Position numbers and translations under genes: made by a program
Notes under the pieces: generated by a model
Databases searched by the model: none
The model's input: the letters and a program-made list of their open reading frames with translations, nothing else
What the model was told of the DNA's origin: nothing
Origin: Gracilaria gracilis
Lineage: Eukaryota > Rhodophyta > Florideophyceae > Gracilariales > Gracilariaceae
Direction: 5' to 3'
NCBI GenBank assembly: GCA_030374805.1
Contig: JARGSG010000012.1
Coordinates: 124,001-188,000, forward strand
Length of the DNA: 64,000 nt
Shown: positions 11,330 to 22,110 of the stretch, piece by piece
Position numbering within the stretch: position 1 is the stretch's first letter
How the letters are laid out: every line of letters starts with the position of its first letter

Positions 11330-14300
11330 ATGTATCCGTTAACGGGAGTTCTTGATACCGGAGCCGGACCCTGTCTGGTTCACGAACACCATCTCCCTCC
11401 GAATTGGCGCTAGAAACTTTGACCGGACGTAAGACCCCAAATTACGGACGCGTCGAAGAACAGAATGGACGTTGTAGGAGTTCTCTCCCTTATGGTCCGA
11501 ATCGGTGACCTCAATGTACGAGTACAGTTTCTGGTGGTTTCTAACCTCTCCACCAGCGTACTACTCGGTACTTCTTTTATTGACAAGTACGTCTTGCCAA
11601 TACTACCACCAAAACGGACAATACTCTTACGCCACTCCAAACCGGTGTCTATACAGTCTTCCGCCTACGGACCAAATGCACCTTCCGCGCCGGAACCAGA
11701 ACCCGAACGGGACACCCCACCTAATAAGATACACGTTGCGCGTCCGGCTGTTCTACCCCCAATGTCGGAAACGAACGTCTTGGTGACCACCAAAACGTCC
11801 GGCTTGGTCTTTCTACAGTCTCATCACCGAACGAGATAAACGCTTGAACTCACACTCCTTGCGGGTGGAGTTATGGAGCTCCGACCGGACGTACCCTCTC
11901 TCGTTCGCGTGGCGAACTTTTCTGACCGCTCGGTTCGACTACACAAGAACACCGTTATCGGAATTGCTCTTCCATCTCCTGTAGCGCTCATAACTCCGCA
12001 ACCATCGTCGCGGAGCGACGAGTCCAAGGAGGGGGAACACATTCCGATTTCGGGTAATAATTCCGAACGGGAATACAAGGATACCGAACAGGAGCAACAA
12101 ACCGTACGGAAAGATGAGAACGATTGGACCAGCAAGGTACATATCAGTCCTGAGTATCTTGCCGAACGGTACAAAGTCATTGAGCTGCTTCGACCGTTTG
12201 CGGACATGTGGTACGGCCATCTCGGAACGATTGCGGCAGCGAAGCACCGCATCCATCTGGAACCAGGCTCGAAGCCCATATTCCAGATGCCGTACCGTGC
12301 CGGACCCGCTCGGAGAGAACTCGAACGTAAGGAGGTGACAAAGCAGCTCGCTGCTGGTGTCATAGAACCGTCATCGGCAGAATGGGCCAGCCCGGTCGTA
12401 TTCGCGCTCAAGAAAGACGGAAGCCTTCGCTTCTGCGTCGACTACCGCCGGGTGAACGCTACGACCGTACGGGACACATACCCACTACCCCGAATGGACG
12501 AGTGCATCGACTCTCTTGGAGATGCACAAATCTTCTCCACTCTGGACGCCAATAGTGGTTATTGGCAGACCGAAATGGATGAAGCCGACCGGGATAAAAC
12601 GACGTTTACGTCGCATATGGGACTGTACCGCTATCGGAGAATGCCGTTCGCACTCACGAACGCACCGGCTACTTTCCAGCGTGCTCTCGATATCATCCTT
12701 TCACGGGTGAAGTGGCAGTACGCACTGGTTTATCTTGATGACGTAATCATCTATTCCCGGACGGTTGAAGAGCATTATGACCATGTGCCGACCATACTGC
12801 ATATGCTCCGCTCGGCTGGTGTTACTCTCCGACTGGACAAGTGCTACTTTTTCAGTGGCACGATGGACTATCTAGGCCACGTAATCTGACCGGGAAAGCT
12901 TCGAGTGTCCCTCAAGACACAGAATGCTATCAAGCAGGCTAAACCGCCTACGACCCAGACAAAGCTCCGATCGTTCTTGGGGCTCTGTAACGTGTTCCGT
13001 CGGTTTGTCGCAAACTTCGCCCGAATTGCGGCTCCATTGAACCGCAAGTTGGGAAAGGGGCAACCCACGAAGTTTGAGACATTGACCGATACGGAATACG
13101 AAGCCTTTGACTAATTACGTCAGAGACTGATACGCCCGCCCATTTTGGCCACCCCTCGTCAAGGGTACCGGTACGTTCTGGATACAGACGCATGCGACCG
13201 ACAGGTAAAATGCACCCTGCTACAGAAGCAACCGGACGGAGGCTTACTACCGGTCGGTTACTGGAGCCGCTCTCTATCCAAGACCGAACGGCAATACTCG
13301 ACTACCGAACGGGAATTCCTTGCGGTCGTCTGGGCCATACTGCACCTCCGTCCATACCTGGAAGGTCAGAGGTTCACAGTCCGAACGGACCACCACTCCT
13401 TGAGGTGGATATTGAACCTTGCGGACGCGTCAGGACGATTGGCCAGGTGGCGGTTGCGTCTAATGGAGTATGACTTCGATGTCGTTCACCGTCCGGGTAT
13501 CAAGCACCAAGCGGCTGATGCCCTTTCTCGGATCTGAACGGATGGCGAAAACGATGCCCCATTGGACGAAGAGGTCCCCTGCTTGCTAGTGAATGACCGT
13601 ACGGACGATGGCTACTTTATCACCAACATTACCGTTAACGGTGATGAGTACAGCGACGTCTGCGTCGACTGGCCAACGCCCGAACGGAAATCTGCTGGTA
13701 TCCCCGAGGTGCTTGCTGTCACCTCGGAGGAAACCAGTATCGTTCCGGTCACGGTCGAAGAGCTGGTACGAGCTCAAGCAGATGACCCTTTCTGTGAGTC
13801 CGTACGGAAAGACATCGGCAACGGTGTCACTCTGTTCGACATTGACCGAAACGGACTTATCGTGCGCAAAGCCCCACTGGACGGCGCCCTCCAGAAGGTC
13901 GTACCTGCATCACTGCAGGCACGCGTCCTCTACTTGGCACACTATCCCCGTCTGGTTGGCCATCCGGGCTCCAATTGGATGTATGAAAGTCTCCGTCGAG
14001 ACTTCTACTGGCCACATATGGCCAACGATGTATTCCAGACCGTACGGGACTGTCGCACCTGCCCGGCGACGAAGGGAACACACTTCAAGTCGCAGAAGCT
14101 GCTGAAGCTGTTCCCCGCCGCCGGTCCGCTGGAATTCGTCGCGATGGACATCGTCGGCCCATTCACGAAGTCCGTAAACGGTTACCAGTACATACTGGTT
14201 ATTACCGATCGGTTTAGCAAGATAGCTCGCTCTTTACCTCTGCGGTCAACCACAGCTCCTGTAGTGGCGAAGGCCTTCCTGGAGAACTGGGTTTATCCGT

Positions 14301-15301
14301 ACGGAATACCAAACTACTTGCTAACCGATAACGGAACTCAATTTGTCTCTAAGTTCTTTGAGACTGTATGTACCGCTTTGGGAACCAAGTACGTATTAAC
14401 GACCGCGTACCATCCGCAAACAAATGGTCAGTCCGAACGGTGTAACAAAACACTCGTGGAGAGGTTACGCCACTACGTAGCGGACCATCAGAACACTTGG
14501 CACGCGTATGTGCAACCTCTTACGTACGGTTACAACTTACAGATCCATCGATCTCTCGGTACCGCACCGTTCGACGTTGCGCTAGCGCGTAAACCCCCAA
14601 GCGTTCTGCTCGATGAGCCCAGTACGTCACTGGACCCAACGACGCCTACACAGCCCACTGCCGCTCGGTTAAAACGCTACACGCTCAAGCTCCTACAGGC
14701 CACGCTGCAGACCGCTCGGAAAAAGTTGACCCGCGCCCAACAGCGCTATAAGGAAAACTTTGATAAGTCCGTACGGTACACGCCGAGCTTTACCCCTGGG
14801 GAAGAGGTGTTTGTTGACCGACCGGACTATAAGAACGCAGAGGAGGACCTTACGGATCAGGAACGTACGTATCGGAAGCTCTTACCGAAGACGGTTGGCC
14901 CGTTTAAGGTCGTATCCGCAACGGATGCCACTGTCACTCTGAACCAAGACGGTGTTCACAACACCGTCAGTATCGACAGAGTGACAAAAGCCCCAACCGC
15001 ACGGCCAACAACCACACCGGTCACTTCCGAACGGACACGCGGCACAGTAGCTGCTGACCCTGAGGGACCGTATGCGGACGAACCAGTCGACGACCAACCC
15101 ACTCCACCGCCCGGAACAGTTCCGAGCGTGGTGGAATGCGTCGTCGACCATCGCGACACTCCAAACGGACAGGAATACCGCGTATGAAGGCACGGGTACC
15201 GCACCGATCAGGATACCTCCGAACAGCCGGAACAAATCCCCCAGCACTTTATCGCCCGCTATTGGCGTCGCCGAAACCCATCGGTAACGGCGAGACTTTA
15301 A
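11330..15301 (+). pseudogene. Retrotransposon pol (PR-RT-RH-IN-chromodomain), seven stops
   Basis: A single frame runs from an ATG at 11330 to TAA at 15299-15301. Protease: LDTGAGP at about 11351 and VLLGTSF near 11556. Reverse transcriptase: 12240-12890 with FCVDYRRVN and the catalytic YLDD near 12732. RNase H: 13160-13530, with DTDACDRQ, TEREFLAVVW and the HQAADALSR end. Integrase: H-x-H and C-x2-C zinc motif at about 13940-14070, D-D-E core with MDIVGPF and LLTDNGTQF, GPF motif near 14900. C-terminal chromodomain: 15127-15290 (VVECVVDHRDTPNGQEYRV, then RHGY...). In-frame stops are TAG 11411, TGA 11420, TAA 11837, TGA 12887, TAA 13112, TGA 13535 and TGA 15185. The chromodomain places it among chromoviruses. 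Not functional in this copy. Confidence 0.9.
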
Positions 15302-15316
15302 GGAGGGGGAAAGGGG
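15300..15316 (+). promoter_or_regulatory. Internal polypurine tract
   Basis: AAGGAGGGGGAAAGGGG follows the pol stop directly. Its core AGGAGGGGGA is identical to the 3' polypurine tract at 18972-18981, and a similar tract occurs at the equivalent place in the older element (6902-6913). A second plus-strand priming site is plausible. Confidence 0.5.
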
Positions 15317-15580
15317 CGGATCCGAGATTCGAGATCGTACGTACTGGCTCGCAAGTGGTGAACCGTCAAGGGGCACCAAAAGGCGCCGCCACTACGTTAT
15401 CATTGGGCGGCAAACCGCCACCAACGTACGCCTATTGGTCAATTACTTTCCGATTTTTACAAAACGCCACCTTTTTCGACAACGGCACACGCAGAACGAC
15501 ATGCTATTGGCCCCCCAGGTCATCACAAACAATCACAAGTTTACTTAGGAGAAAAGAAAGCTACGAGTACGCACGGTCAA

Positions 15581-17776
15581 CTAAGTAGTATTCTTCCAAC
15601 CGGGCTTCGTAATACCACGACCAGGGGTACCCCACGGAGAGGTACCACGGCCCGCAGCGGAACCACCACGCGAACCCGAACCGGTCTTCGTCGGCTGGAA
15701 CGCCAAGGCGTCAGACCACGGCGAAGTGGCCACGACCTTCTTCTTCCCACCCGACTTATTGCCCGATTGGCTTGCGGGTGCAGGCGCCGGCTCTATGAGG
15801 TCCTCCTCAACCGTGACGGTCTCCGTTCCCTCTTGATCTCCGCTCGGAGACGACATGGGAACATCCTGCACCGCAGGGGTTACTTCCTCTTGCGGAGTCT
15901 CCCCTTCGGGAGCCGCGTTCGTACCGCTCGGCCCTGCACCGTCACCGGACTGGCCTTCACCTTCAGGCTCTTCCCCGGGCGGAATATAGGGCGCAACCAG
16001 CTCGAAACCCTTGAAGAAAGACTCCGCCGCTTGGCGCATGTTCTTAACGATGTGGTCGACGATGCGCTCTGCATCGACCTGTTGCGCAATGCCCTCATAA
16101 GATTTGGTCACCAGCTCTTCTAACGATGGCGCGAACGCCGACATCGGCGTCCCATCCACACCGGGCGCCATACCCAGACCAGCCGTCACGGACTTCTCGT
16201 AAGACGCGAGGACCAACAAGGAGTGGGCCCGGAGGTAACCGAGCAGGTTAAGCTGCGTCTGAGCCTGCTCACGGAGAGCAATCTCGGCGTTGACCGCACG
16301 GCGCATCCATGCTCGGGCCGCCAACAGGGCGTCGTCAAGCGTCGCAGGTTCCTCTTCGCCAAACGGAATACAAGCCGCACGGAGAGAAATGAAGGCCTTG
16401 TGCGTATCACCGTCCGAATGCGGGCTGACGCTGTCCTCAATGGCGAAACCGGATTTGTCCCAAGACTTCCGACCGGATCCTGCCTGTACTCCTGCCTCCA
16501 CAACGGTCTTCGCCTCAACGGGTGTCACCATTGGAGTCGGCAGTGGCGCCACGTCCTCGAAGTCCCGCGCCTTGAACCCATGTGGGAAGAAGTCCGGAAC
16601 GGTTTTGAAGGGCCAGGGGGGGAGACTCTCCGGACCCTTCAGGACACGAGTGATCGGCGTCGCGACCGATCCGGTCGAGGGCATCGCCGGGAACGTATCG
16701 GAGTAGTAGTCGTACCACAGGAATCCCGGAGTGCTGTCCCAATCGGTCTCCAACGAGTACTGTAACAGTTTCTCACCGACGTGCGGGGGAAACACGGTGC
16801 CGCGGAGAACGTTCGGGAGTCCCATCTCGGCCAGGATACATACCAGTTTGTACGGCATCGGAAACAACCGCCCGTACTTGGTGTAGCCGTCCTTGTGGTA
16901 CAGACGCTCGTCTCCCGCACGGGTGAAGACCTCGATACCTTCGTGGGCTGCCTGGAGGAACGCCATAAAGGCAAACACTGCCCACTCGGCATATATGACC
17001 TGACGGACAACACCCTGAATGGTTGAACCTTTGAGGAGCTCTTCCGAATGGTAAGCCAACACGGACGGAGTCGGTACGGATAGGTTGCGAAACACATCGA
17101 GGCTGGTCCACACTTCGTTCGTGGAGCAATACAAGTCCGATCGGCGATGAACAGGGACGTCAAAGAACTCGACGTTGTGTCAACTGTACAGGAACCCATG
17201 GAACGCTCGGATTTTCGCCTCCGTTGCGGTATTAATTCCCCACCGTTGACGGTCCAGCCAGTACAACTTGTCGTACGGCGGTTCGAACATCACCAACCCA
17301 AGCGGATTCATGTCCTTCTCGGGAAAGCCCGAATCGGATGAGCAGCGGTGGAACAAACGCTGCAACGCATCCTGATAGGTCTTCTCCTCCGGACAGCGCA
17401 GGTATAACATGTCACTCCCCCCGTAGGTCTCTTTACTCTTCCGTCCGGGCACACCAGGCAGGTGGTTCTAGCGGGCTTGCCAAGTTTCGATGCTTGTCCG
17501 TTTCGGATTGCGAGTCGCCATATCTCGCATCGGTAGCGCCGTCGGAATCGACGCGAAGCGCTCGCCGTCGAAGAACCCCTTCTGGACGTATTCCGTGACG
17601 GATAGCAAGACCTGCTTCCTCCGGCGAGGAGCGGTAAGACCGCGACGGAAGCGATGGTCATACTTCTGACCAGGTAACGGGACCGAACGGAAAGGTGTCG
17701 ACGGTGTACCAGGGCGGCTCGGATTCGGCGCCATTGCGTGCGTGGGTTTGGATACGGAGTGAACCGACTCGGGCAT
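15581..17776 (-). pseudogene. Antisense retroelement gene, 732 codons, two stops
   Basis: On the strand opposite to gag-pol, one frame runs from ATG 17776 (or ATG 17734, MAPNPSRPG, matching the older copy's start) to the stop at 15581, broken by TAG 17468-17470 and TGA 17180-17182. No family is recognised. From the N-terminus: a basic Pro-rich leader; a Tyr/Trp-rich region (MFEPPYDKLYWLDRQRWG); LSVPTPSVLAY and an Ala/Leu helix; a mid-region helix (VDHIVKNMRQAAESFFKGFE); an acidic Gly/Glu/Pro-rich linker; and a Lys then Gly/Arg/Trp-rich tail. The tail and low-complexity linker suggest nucleic-acid or particle association, but this is a guess. A homologue in the same orientation in the neighbouring element shows it is an inherited part of this retroelement family. 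Confidence 0.8.
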
Positions 17777-18971
17777 GTCACCGCTTGGCTGGCGCTCTTA
17801 TAGGGGGAGGTGAACACGACAACGCAGTACTTGAGGTATTACCGACCGTTTGGGATCGCCACGACGACTATGTCATCGTACAGGCACCGCGCGGACGAAA
17901 TGTCAGTGCTGACCAATTTATTTTTATTGGAGGATCAGGAGCTGACGTTCCGCCACCCACTGCACACGAGATGCACTATACACTCGCTTCGTCGCAGCGT
18001 CGCATCGCGTCCAATTCGTACGGTCGCTTGCCCGTACGGTGACAATGAGCACTGACGGTCCTTCGACCGCCAGTCCATTTACGAAATAGGACCACCGCTT
18101 CGGACACGGCGTACCCGCACGGACACGCGTTCGACCGCTAAGGGATCATCCGCCGTACGCTCTCCGTCGAGACGTGCGGCGCGCGCCAATATGCGTACCC
18201 GCCAGACGCCCTCTATCGAGACGTGCCGGGTGTACCGATTGGATCCCCATCGGGCGTTCTCCTCCGAGACGAACCGCACGGAAAGACACGGATACACGCA
18301 CGCCTTCGCTGCCGTCAGTACCCGTCTTCAAGCCCACTCTTACGTAACACGGCAAGCGTCCCCAACGGTTCCGTCCATATGATATCTCCCCCACTTAGGG
18401 AAATCGGGCATGGCTTCGCCCCGCCCATCCTGGGCAAATTTTCCGAAAGCGAACGCTGTGGCTTCCCGTAACCCGTACGGACTCCACGCACGCGTGCCGC
18501 GTGTTATCGAACGGATGACACCAAGTGCAGACCTCGCGGTAGGCGGGGCTAACGACTTCGAAGCCCTGCCGGACACGCTCCGTGTGGCGACCGTCGCGGA
18601 TGCCCTACAGGACGAAATGCTCATTTCCGATCGGACTTGAACGTACGCGGGGCCGAGCACGTTGACGGTACTCGAACGAATGCCTACGGTCTGCACAGGT
18701 ATAACGGTTGCGCACACCCCGGATCACGCCTCGAGCGGCTTCGATCCCCCATTCGCGCACCAGTGCGTTTCGCTCCGCTCGGCTTGGATCTTTACCACGC
18801 GTAATTAAGGCCCTTTTCGTCGCTCCCGCTCTGGAAATTTTGGCATGGCTTCGCCCCGCTCTTTCCGGGCAAAATTTCCGAACGGACATTAGGGCGCCCT
18901 CTCAACCATGCGGACAGACGCGTAGCGACTTGAAGACACTACGCGGCGCTCCGAGGGCGGAGCGCAAGTGT
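17777..18971 (-). promoter_or_regulatory. Presumed antisense-gene promoter region
   Basis: About 1.2 kb without a supported gene between the antisense gene start and the 3' LTR. It holds a 41-bp direct repeat (18407-18447 and 18842-18882; GGCATGGCTTCGCCCCGC ... TTTCCGAA) and several CCGNNCGG palindromes (18032, 18473, 18878). By position it should carry the promoter and leader for the antisense gene; no clear TATA box is seen. Confidence 0.4.
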
Positions 18972-18983
18972 AGGAGGGGGATC
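18972..18983 (+). promoter_or_regulatory. 3' polypurine tract
   Basis: AGGAGGGGGA plus two bases directly before the 3' LTR: the standard priming site for plus-strand synthesis. Confidence 0.85.
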
Positions 18984-19526
18984 TGTAGTAGAGTGGGCCC
19001 TGGTTGGTACAGAGTGTGTCTGATCAGCCGTTCACGTACGAAGGGGTAGTGCACGATGGGCTGGTGCCGTGGCACCGCCACGTGTACGATTTGGTGATCA
19101 AGTGCCGGACGGATTGGCACAGCGTACAAGTTGGCCACGTGTACGGACTTGGTGGTGACAATGCAAATTAGACCGATCGTACAGTAGTTAGTAATGGGGC
19201 CCAGACCCGATATTTAGTTGTAGTTCGGATCTCCCGAGGCCCCCAATCGTAAACGACAAGCATCTTCTGCCGAACGTCTTTCTCGCCAGCTTGCGCTAAC
19301 GATAGACCGCACGGTATATTCTACTCAGGTTTCTCAGACCGTTCGTACCCTTTTGCGCGCCCCTGTACGCGCTTGGTGATACCGACCGTCCACTCTCCCT
19401 TCGACCGCCCGGTGCTTCCAACCTCCCTCTCCGTTTGGACCCATTACAGTCACACGACTGTACGCTGCCGCCGCTCCCGTCCCAAGACCGCTTCGGACTC
19501 TCTCCCTTTTTGTGCATTGTACCACA
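18984..19526 (+). repeat. 3' LTR of the chromovirus
   Basis: 543 bp, TGTAGTAGAG ... TTGTACCACA. Relative to the 5' LTR I count about nine substitutions and one inserted T near the end (about 98% identity). Confidence 0.95.
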
Positions 19527-19531
19527 CATAC
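19527..19531. other. Target-site duplication CATAC, right
   Basis: Directly follows the CA end of the 3' LTR and matches 8321-8325. Confidence 0.9.
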
Positions 19532-20351
19532 CAAGAGGTCCTTCCCTTATTAGGTTGAGAGAAGAACTCTACATTGTGGAACCCATCCATGACGCGGTTG
19601 AAGCTGGACGGGGTGCGGATGCGAGCTTTGGTGGCGGCATCCACGCCCCACCTACGACGGTTAGCCCAATGGATGGTATTGCGGGGCCTATCGAAGCAAA
19701 CCAATTGTGGAGAAGCCGAAAGGTACTGCTGCGGAAGGGAGTCGTACTGACAGATGTTCACAACCAGGCGTAGGTAATAGTGGAGCTCGGGTTCAATAAA
19801 AACGTACGACAAGTCACTAGGATACAGCGGGGGAATGAAACAACTCATTGGTGTGTGCCGCTGGCAACCTTAGTAGCACTCAAGCCGAACCTGACGAGGT
19901 TGAGATTCCTTATCTCGACGGTGGAGTGTCTGCGGGACTGAGCGGAGACGCTCACAGTCCCAAGAAAACAAACCCAAGTAGGGATCCACAGTCGGACATC
20001 GCAAGACCCTGGGCGCGAAGTGTTTCCCGGCGCCAGTGGCCAATGCCGGCATTACAGCATCGCTTGCGAAACCATTCTTGGATCGATCCCGAAGGTACCA
20101 TGTTGGGAAACGTTCCAGTCGGCCGTGGTGAACGTCTCCAAACCATAGTAGGAAATCCCACGAGGAATCTCGGGCTCTGGACCATACGGGTAATGAATCC
20201 CTTCGTCAATCCCTTGAGGTTGCTGTGAAGACGACTGAATCGGGTGGCTTCGAAAACCTGTTTGGATACGGGTATGGTACAGGGCCACACCGCGCGAACC
20301 AGACTTGGTAATGCCGCTTCCACGACCGCGTGAAGAACCGGCACCCGACAT
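19527..20351 (-). pseudogene. Older antisense retroelement gene, 5' part
   Basis: The N-terminal part of the antisense gene that resumes at 8325. It begins at ATG 20351 (MSGAGSSRGRGSGITKSG) with a basic Gly/Arg leader resembling that of the younger copy. Between about 20050 and 19850 the frame is interrupted; from 19848 down a clean segment contains RRRWGVDAATKARIRT and HNVEFF, matching RQRWGINTATEAKIRA and HNVEFF in the younger copy. The reading frame runs straight into the CATAC duplication, so the younger element split it. The older copy has no stop where the younger one has TGA 17180. Confidence 0.7.
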
Positions 20352-21231
20352 GGTGTGATGATTACCGAGAGGGAATGGCTGAGACGCTTGGCACGGAACC
20401 GCAGGGGTGAACCGAGTTGGCTTTTTATCCACAATGGGTGAGTCGCCAGAGTTGATGCTCAAAACCTCCACCCGTTCGGGGCTCCATGCTGGTTCAACCA
20501 CTAAGGTATCGGCATTGGTCGCCGAGGGCGCCCCGTCCCTTGGGGTTACCTCTTCTGGCTGACCAACATGGGGGGCCGACAAGCGCCGTGTACCGCTACG
20601 GGTGCGAGCCCGCACGCTGGTACCAGCGCTACCAATGTGGTTCAGATAGGGATCGGGGGTAACCATAAACGGATTTAACCTTGTCGGTCTTGCAAGAAGC
20701 CACGGTGGCGCGAGCCAGCATAAACAAACCGCAAGGGGGTACGAAGGTAACCAGAAAGGAGAACGGTGGAACAACCTCGAAGGAGCCAGCGGCAGCACCT
20801 CCAAGTGACGGAGACGGAACATCAAAGGAATAGTGCGACAAGCCGCACCAAGGGGGCACCAAAATCCTGCACAGTACAGCCCGCCCAGGAGCGCAAAGTC
20901 GCACCGCGTACCTCAATGGGTGCGTCGACGCAGAAAAGGCGATCGAAGCCCTGAATCCGTAAAGGTGTACGCCAACACGGGCTGGTGGTCGAACCTCAAA
21001 GGCCTACAAAGGGCGCGCGTCGCGCCCGAAACCACGAATGGGGAAGGAGAACCCGCTGTCGGTAGTGACCCAAATAGTTAACAGAAACGCTCCGTATCGC
21101 AGAGCGAGCACGAAGCACGGTGCGCAATGGCACAACGGCTGCGCCGTTGACAAAATTGGTACGACGATGCAATCAACTTGGTGAGAGGATCTAGGAGTCA
21201 CGAGGACGTGGCTCAGGGCAGGGAGGGGCTC
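20352..21231. other. Older element leader and polypurine tract
   Basis: By comparison with the younger element this is the untranslated region between antisense gene and right LTR. A minus-strand frame reaching 20825 continues upstream of the chosen ATG and is hydrophobic and Pro-rich at its start; I consider it unlikely to be translated. It ends in the purine-rich AGGGCAGGGAGGGGCTC (21215-21231), a good 3' polypurine tract. Confidence 0.45.
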
Positions 21232-22110
21232 TGTAGTACAATGAAACCTCAATGGGTTGGTGCCACGTGGGCCTACTTGTGCGCTTTGGTGGCTACACTT
21301 CACCCAATTGGTGTTCTCTGTAGTGCAACGCCCTACAAGGGATATTTCACCGACTTAGTCGTTTTTCCGCTTGCGCGTGCTGATGGTTACTGCCGCTACA
21401 CACGGGTTGTGTGCCGCAATGCGGTCTGCATAGTGTGGACGGTGCAAACGTGCACTCGCGCCGCAGCTCCAATTTGGGTGTGACAAAGACACGTGTGGAG
21501 CTCTTGCAACGGATGGTTGGCACAGCATTGCTGGTAGTTTAGATATTTATTTAATAGTTTTTGCCTAGTTGCAGGGAGATTACTACACTATATAGTGGCT
21601 CGGCACTTGGCCATCGCCACTAAGTAAACTTCCCCAACCAGGGTTGGCTCTATACTTCTTCGCCTTCGGCGGTCATCGACTCCTTCAAGGAGAGAGACTC
21701 CGTTGCCTACAGGTAGTGTATCCTTCCTGCGTCACCCAGCAGGACCCATTCGTGGGAGTGTTATCCGCTTGTGTCGCGTTCGACCCTGTACAGAGATAAC
21801 CCCGGTGTTTACCGTAGCCTTTTTGCCCTTTCCTCCTTTTCCTTCTCTCCATCCCCCGCTCTCGCGGATTCCTCTTCTCTTTTCCCCACTTCCGTGGACT
21901 CGTGCCTCTCTCGAGGACCCGTTCACCCACACACGTGTTGCCAGCACCAATCCTTGCTCAACTCTCTACACCGGTCGTGACGGCTTGGCCTCGGCTTACA
22001 CCCGACTTCGTCGTGCCTTGCCAGAGAGGCTCTGTCTGCTGACTACCCTCTTACGGAAGAAGATCTCGGACGTCTTCGTGGTGTCTTTCCGCCTCTGGCG
22101 TTGCACTACA
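21232..22110 (+). repeat. Right LTR of the older element
   Basis: The boundaries are inferred from similarity to the younger LTR ends: TGTAGTACAATG after a polypurine tract on the left, and GGCGTTGCACTACA on the right (compare GGCATTGTACCACA). That makes 879 bp. A likely TATA box (CTATATAG) is at 21588-21595. No matching left LTR is recognisable in the window, so the older element is truncated or rearranged at its left side. Confidence 0.55.

Larger units (their letters stand above)
8326..19526 (+). mobile_element. Ty3/gypsy chromovirus, complete but decayed
   Basis: An 11,201-bp LTR retrotransposon with all structural parts: 5' LTR, primer-binding site, gag, protease, reverse transcriptase, RNase H, integrase, chromodomain, an internal polypurine tract, a long antisense gene, a 3' polypurine tract and 3' LTR, flanked by CATAC. 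The order RT-RNase H-integrase is that of Ty3/gypsy (Metaviridae). Gag has one internal stop and a frameshift; pol runs in one frame with seven internal stops. The LTRs differ at about nine bases and one indel, so insertion was fairly recent although the copy can no longer encode intact proteins. It sits inside the antisense gene of an older relative. Confidence 0.93.
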
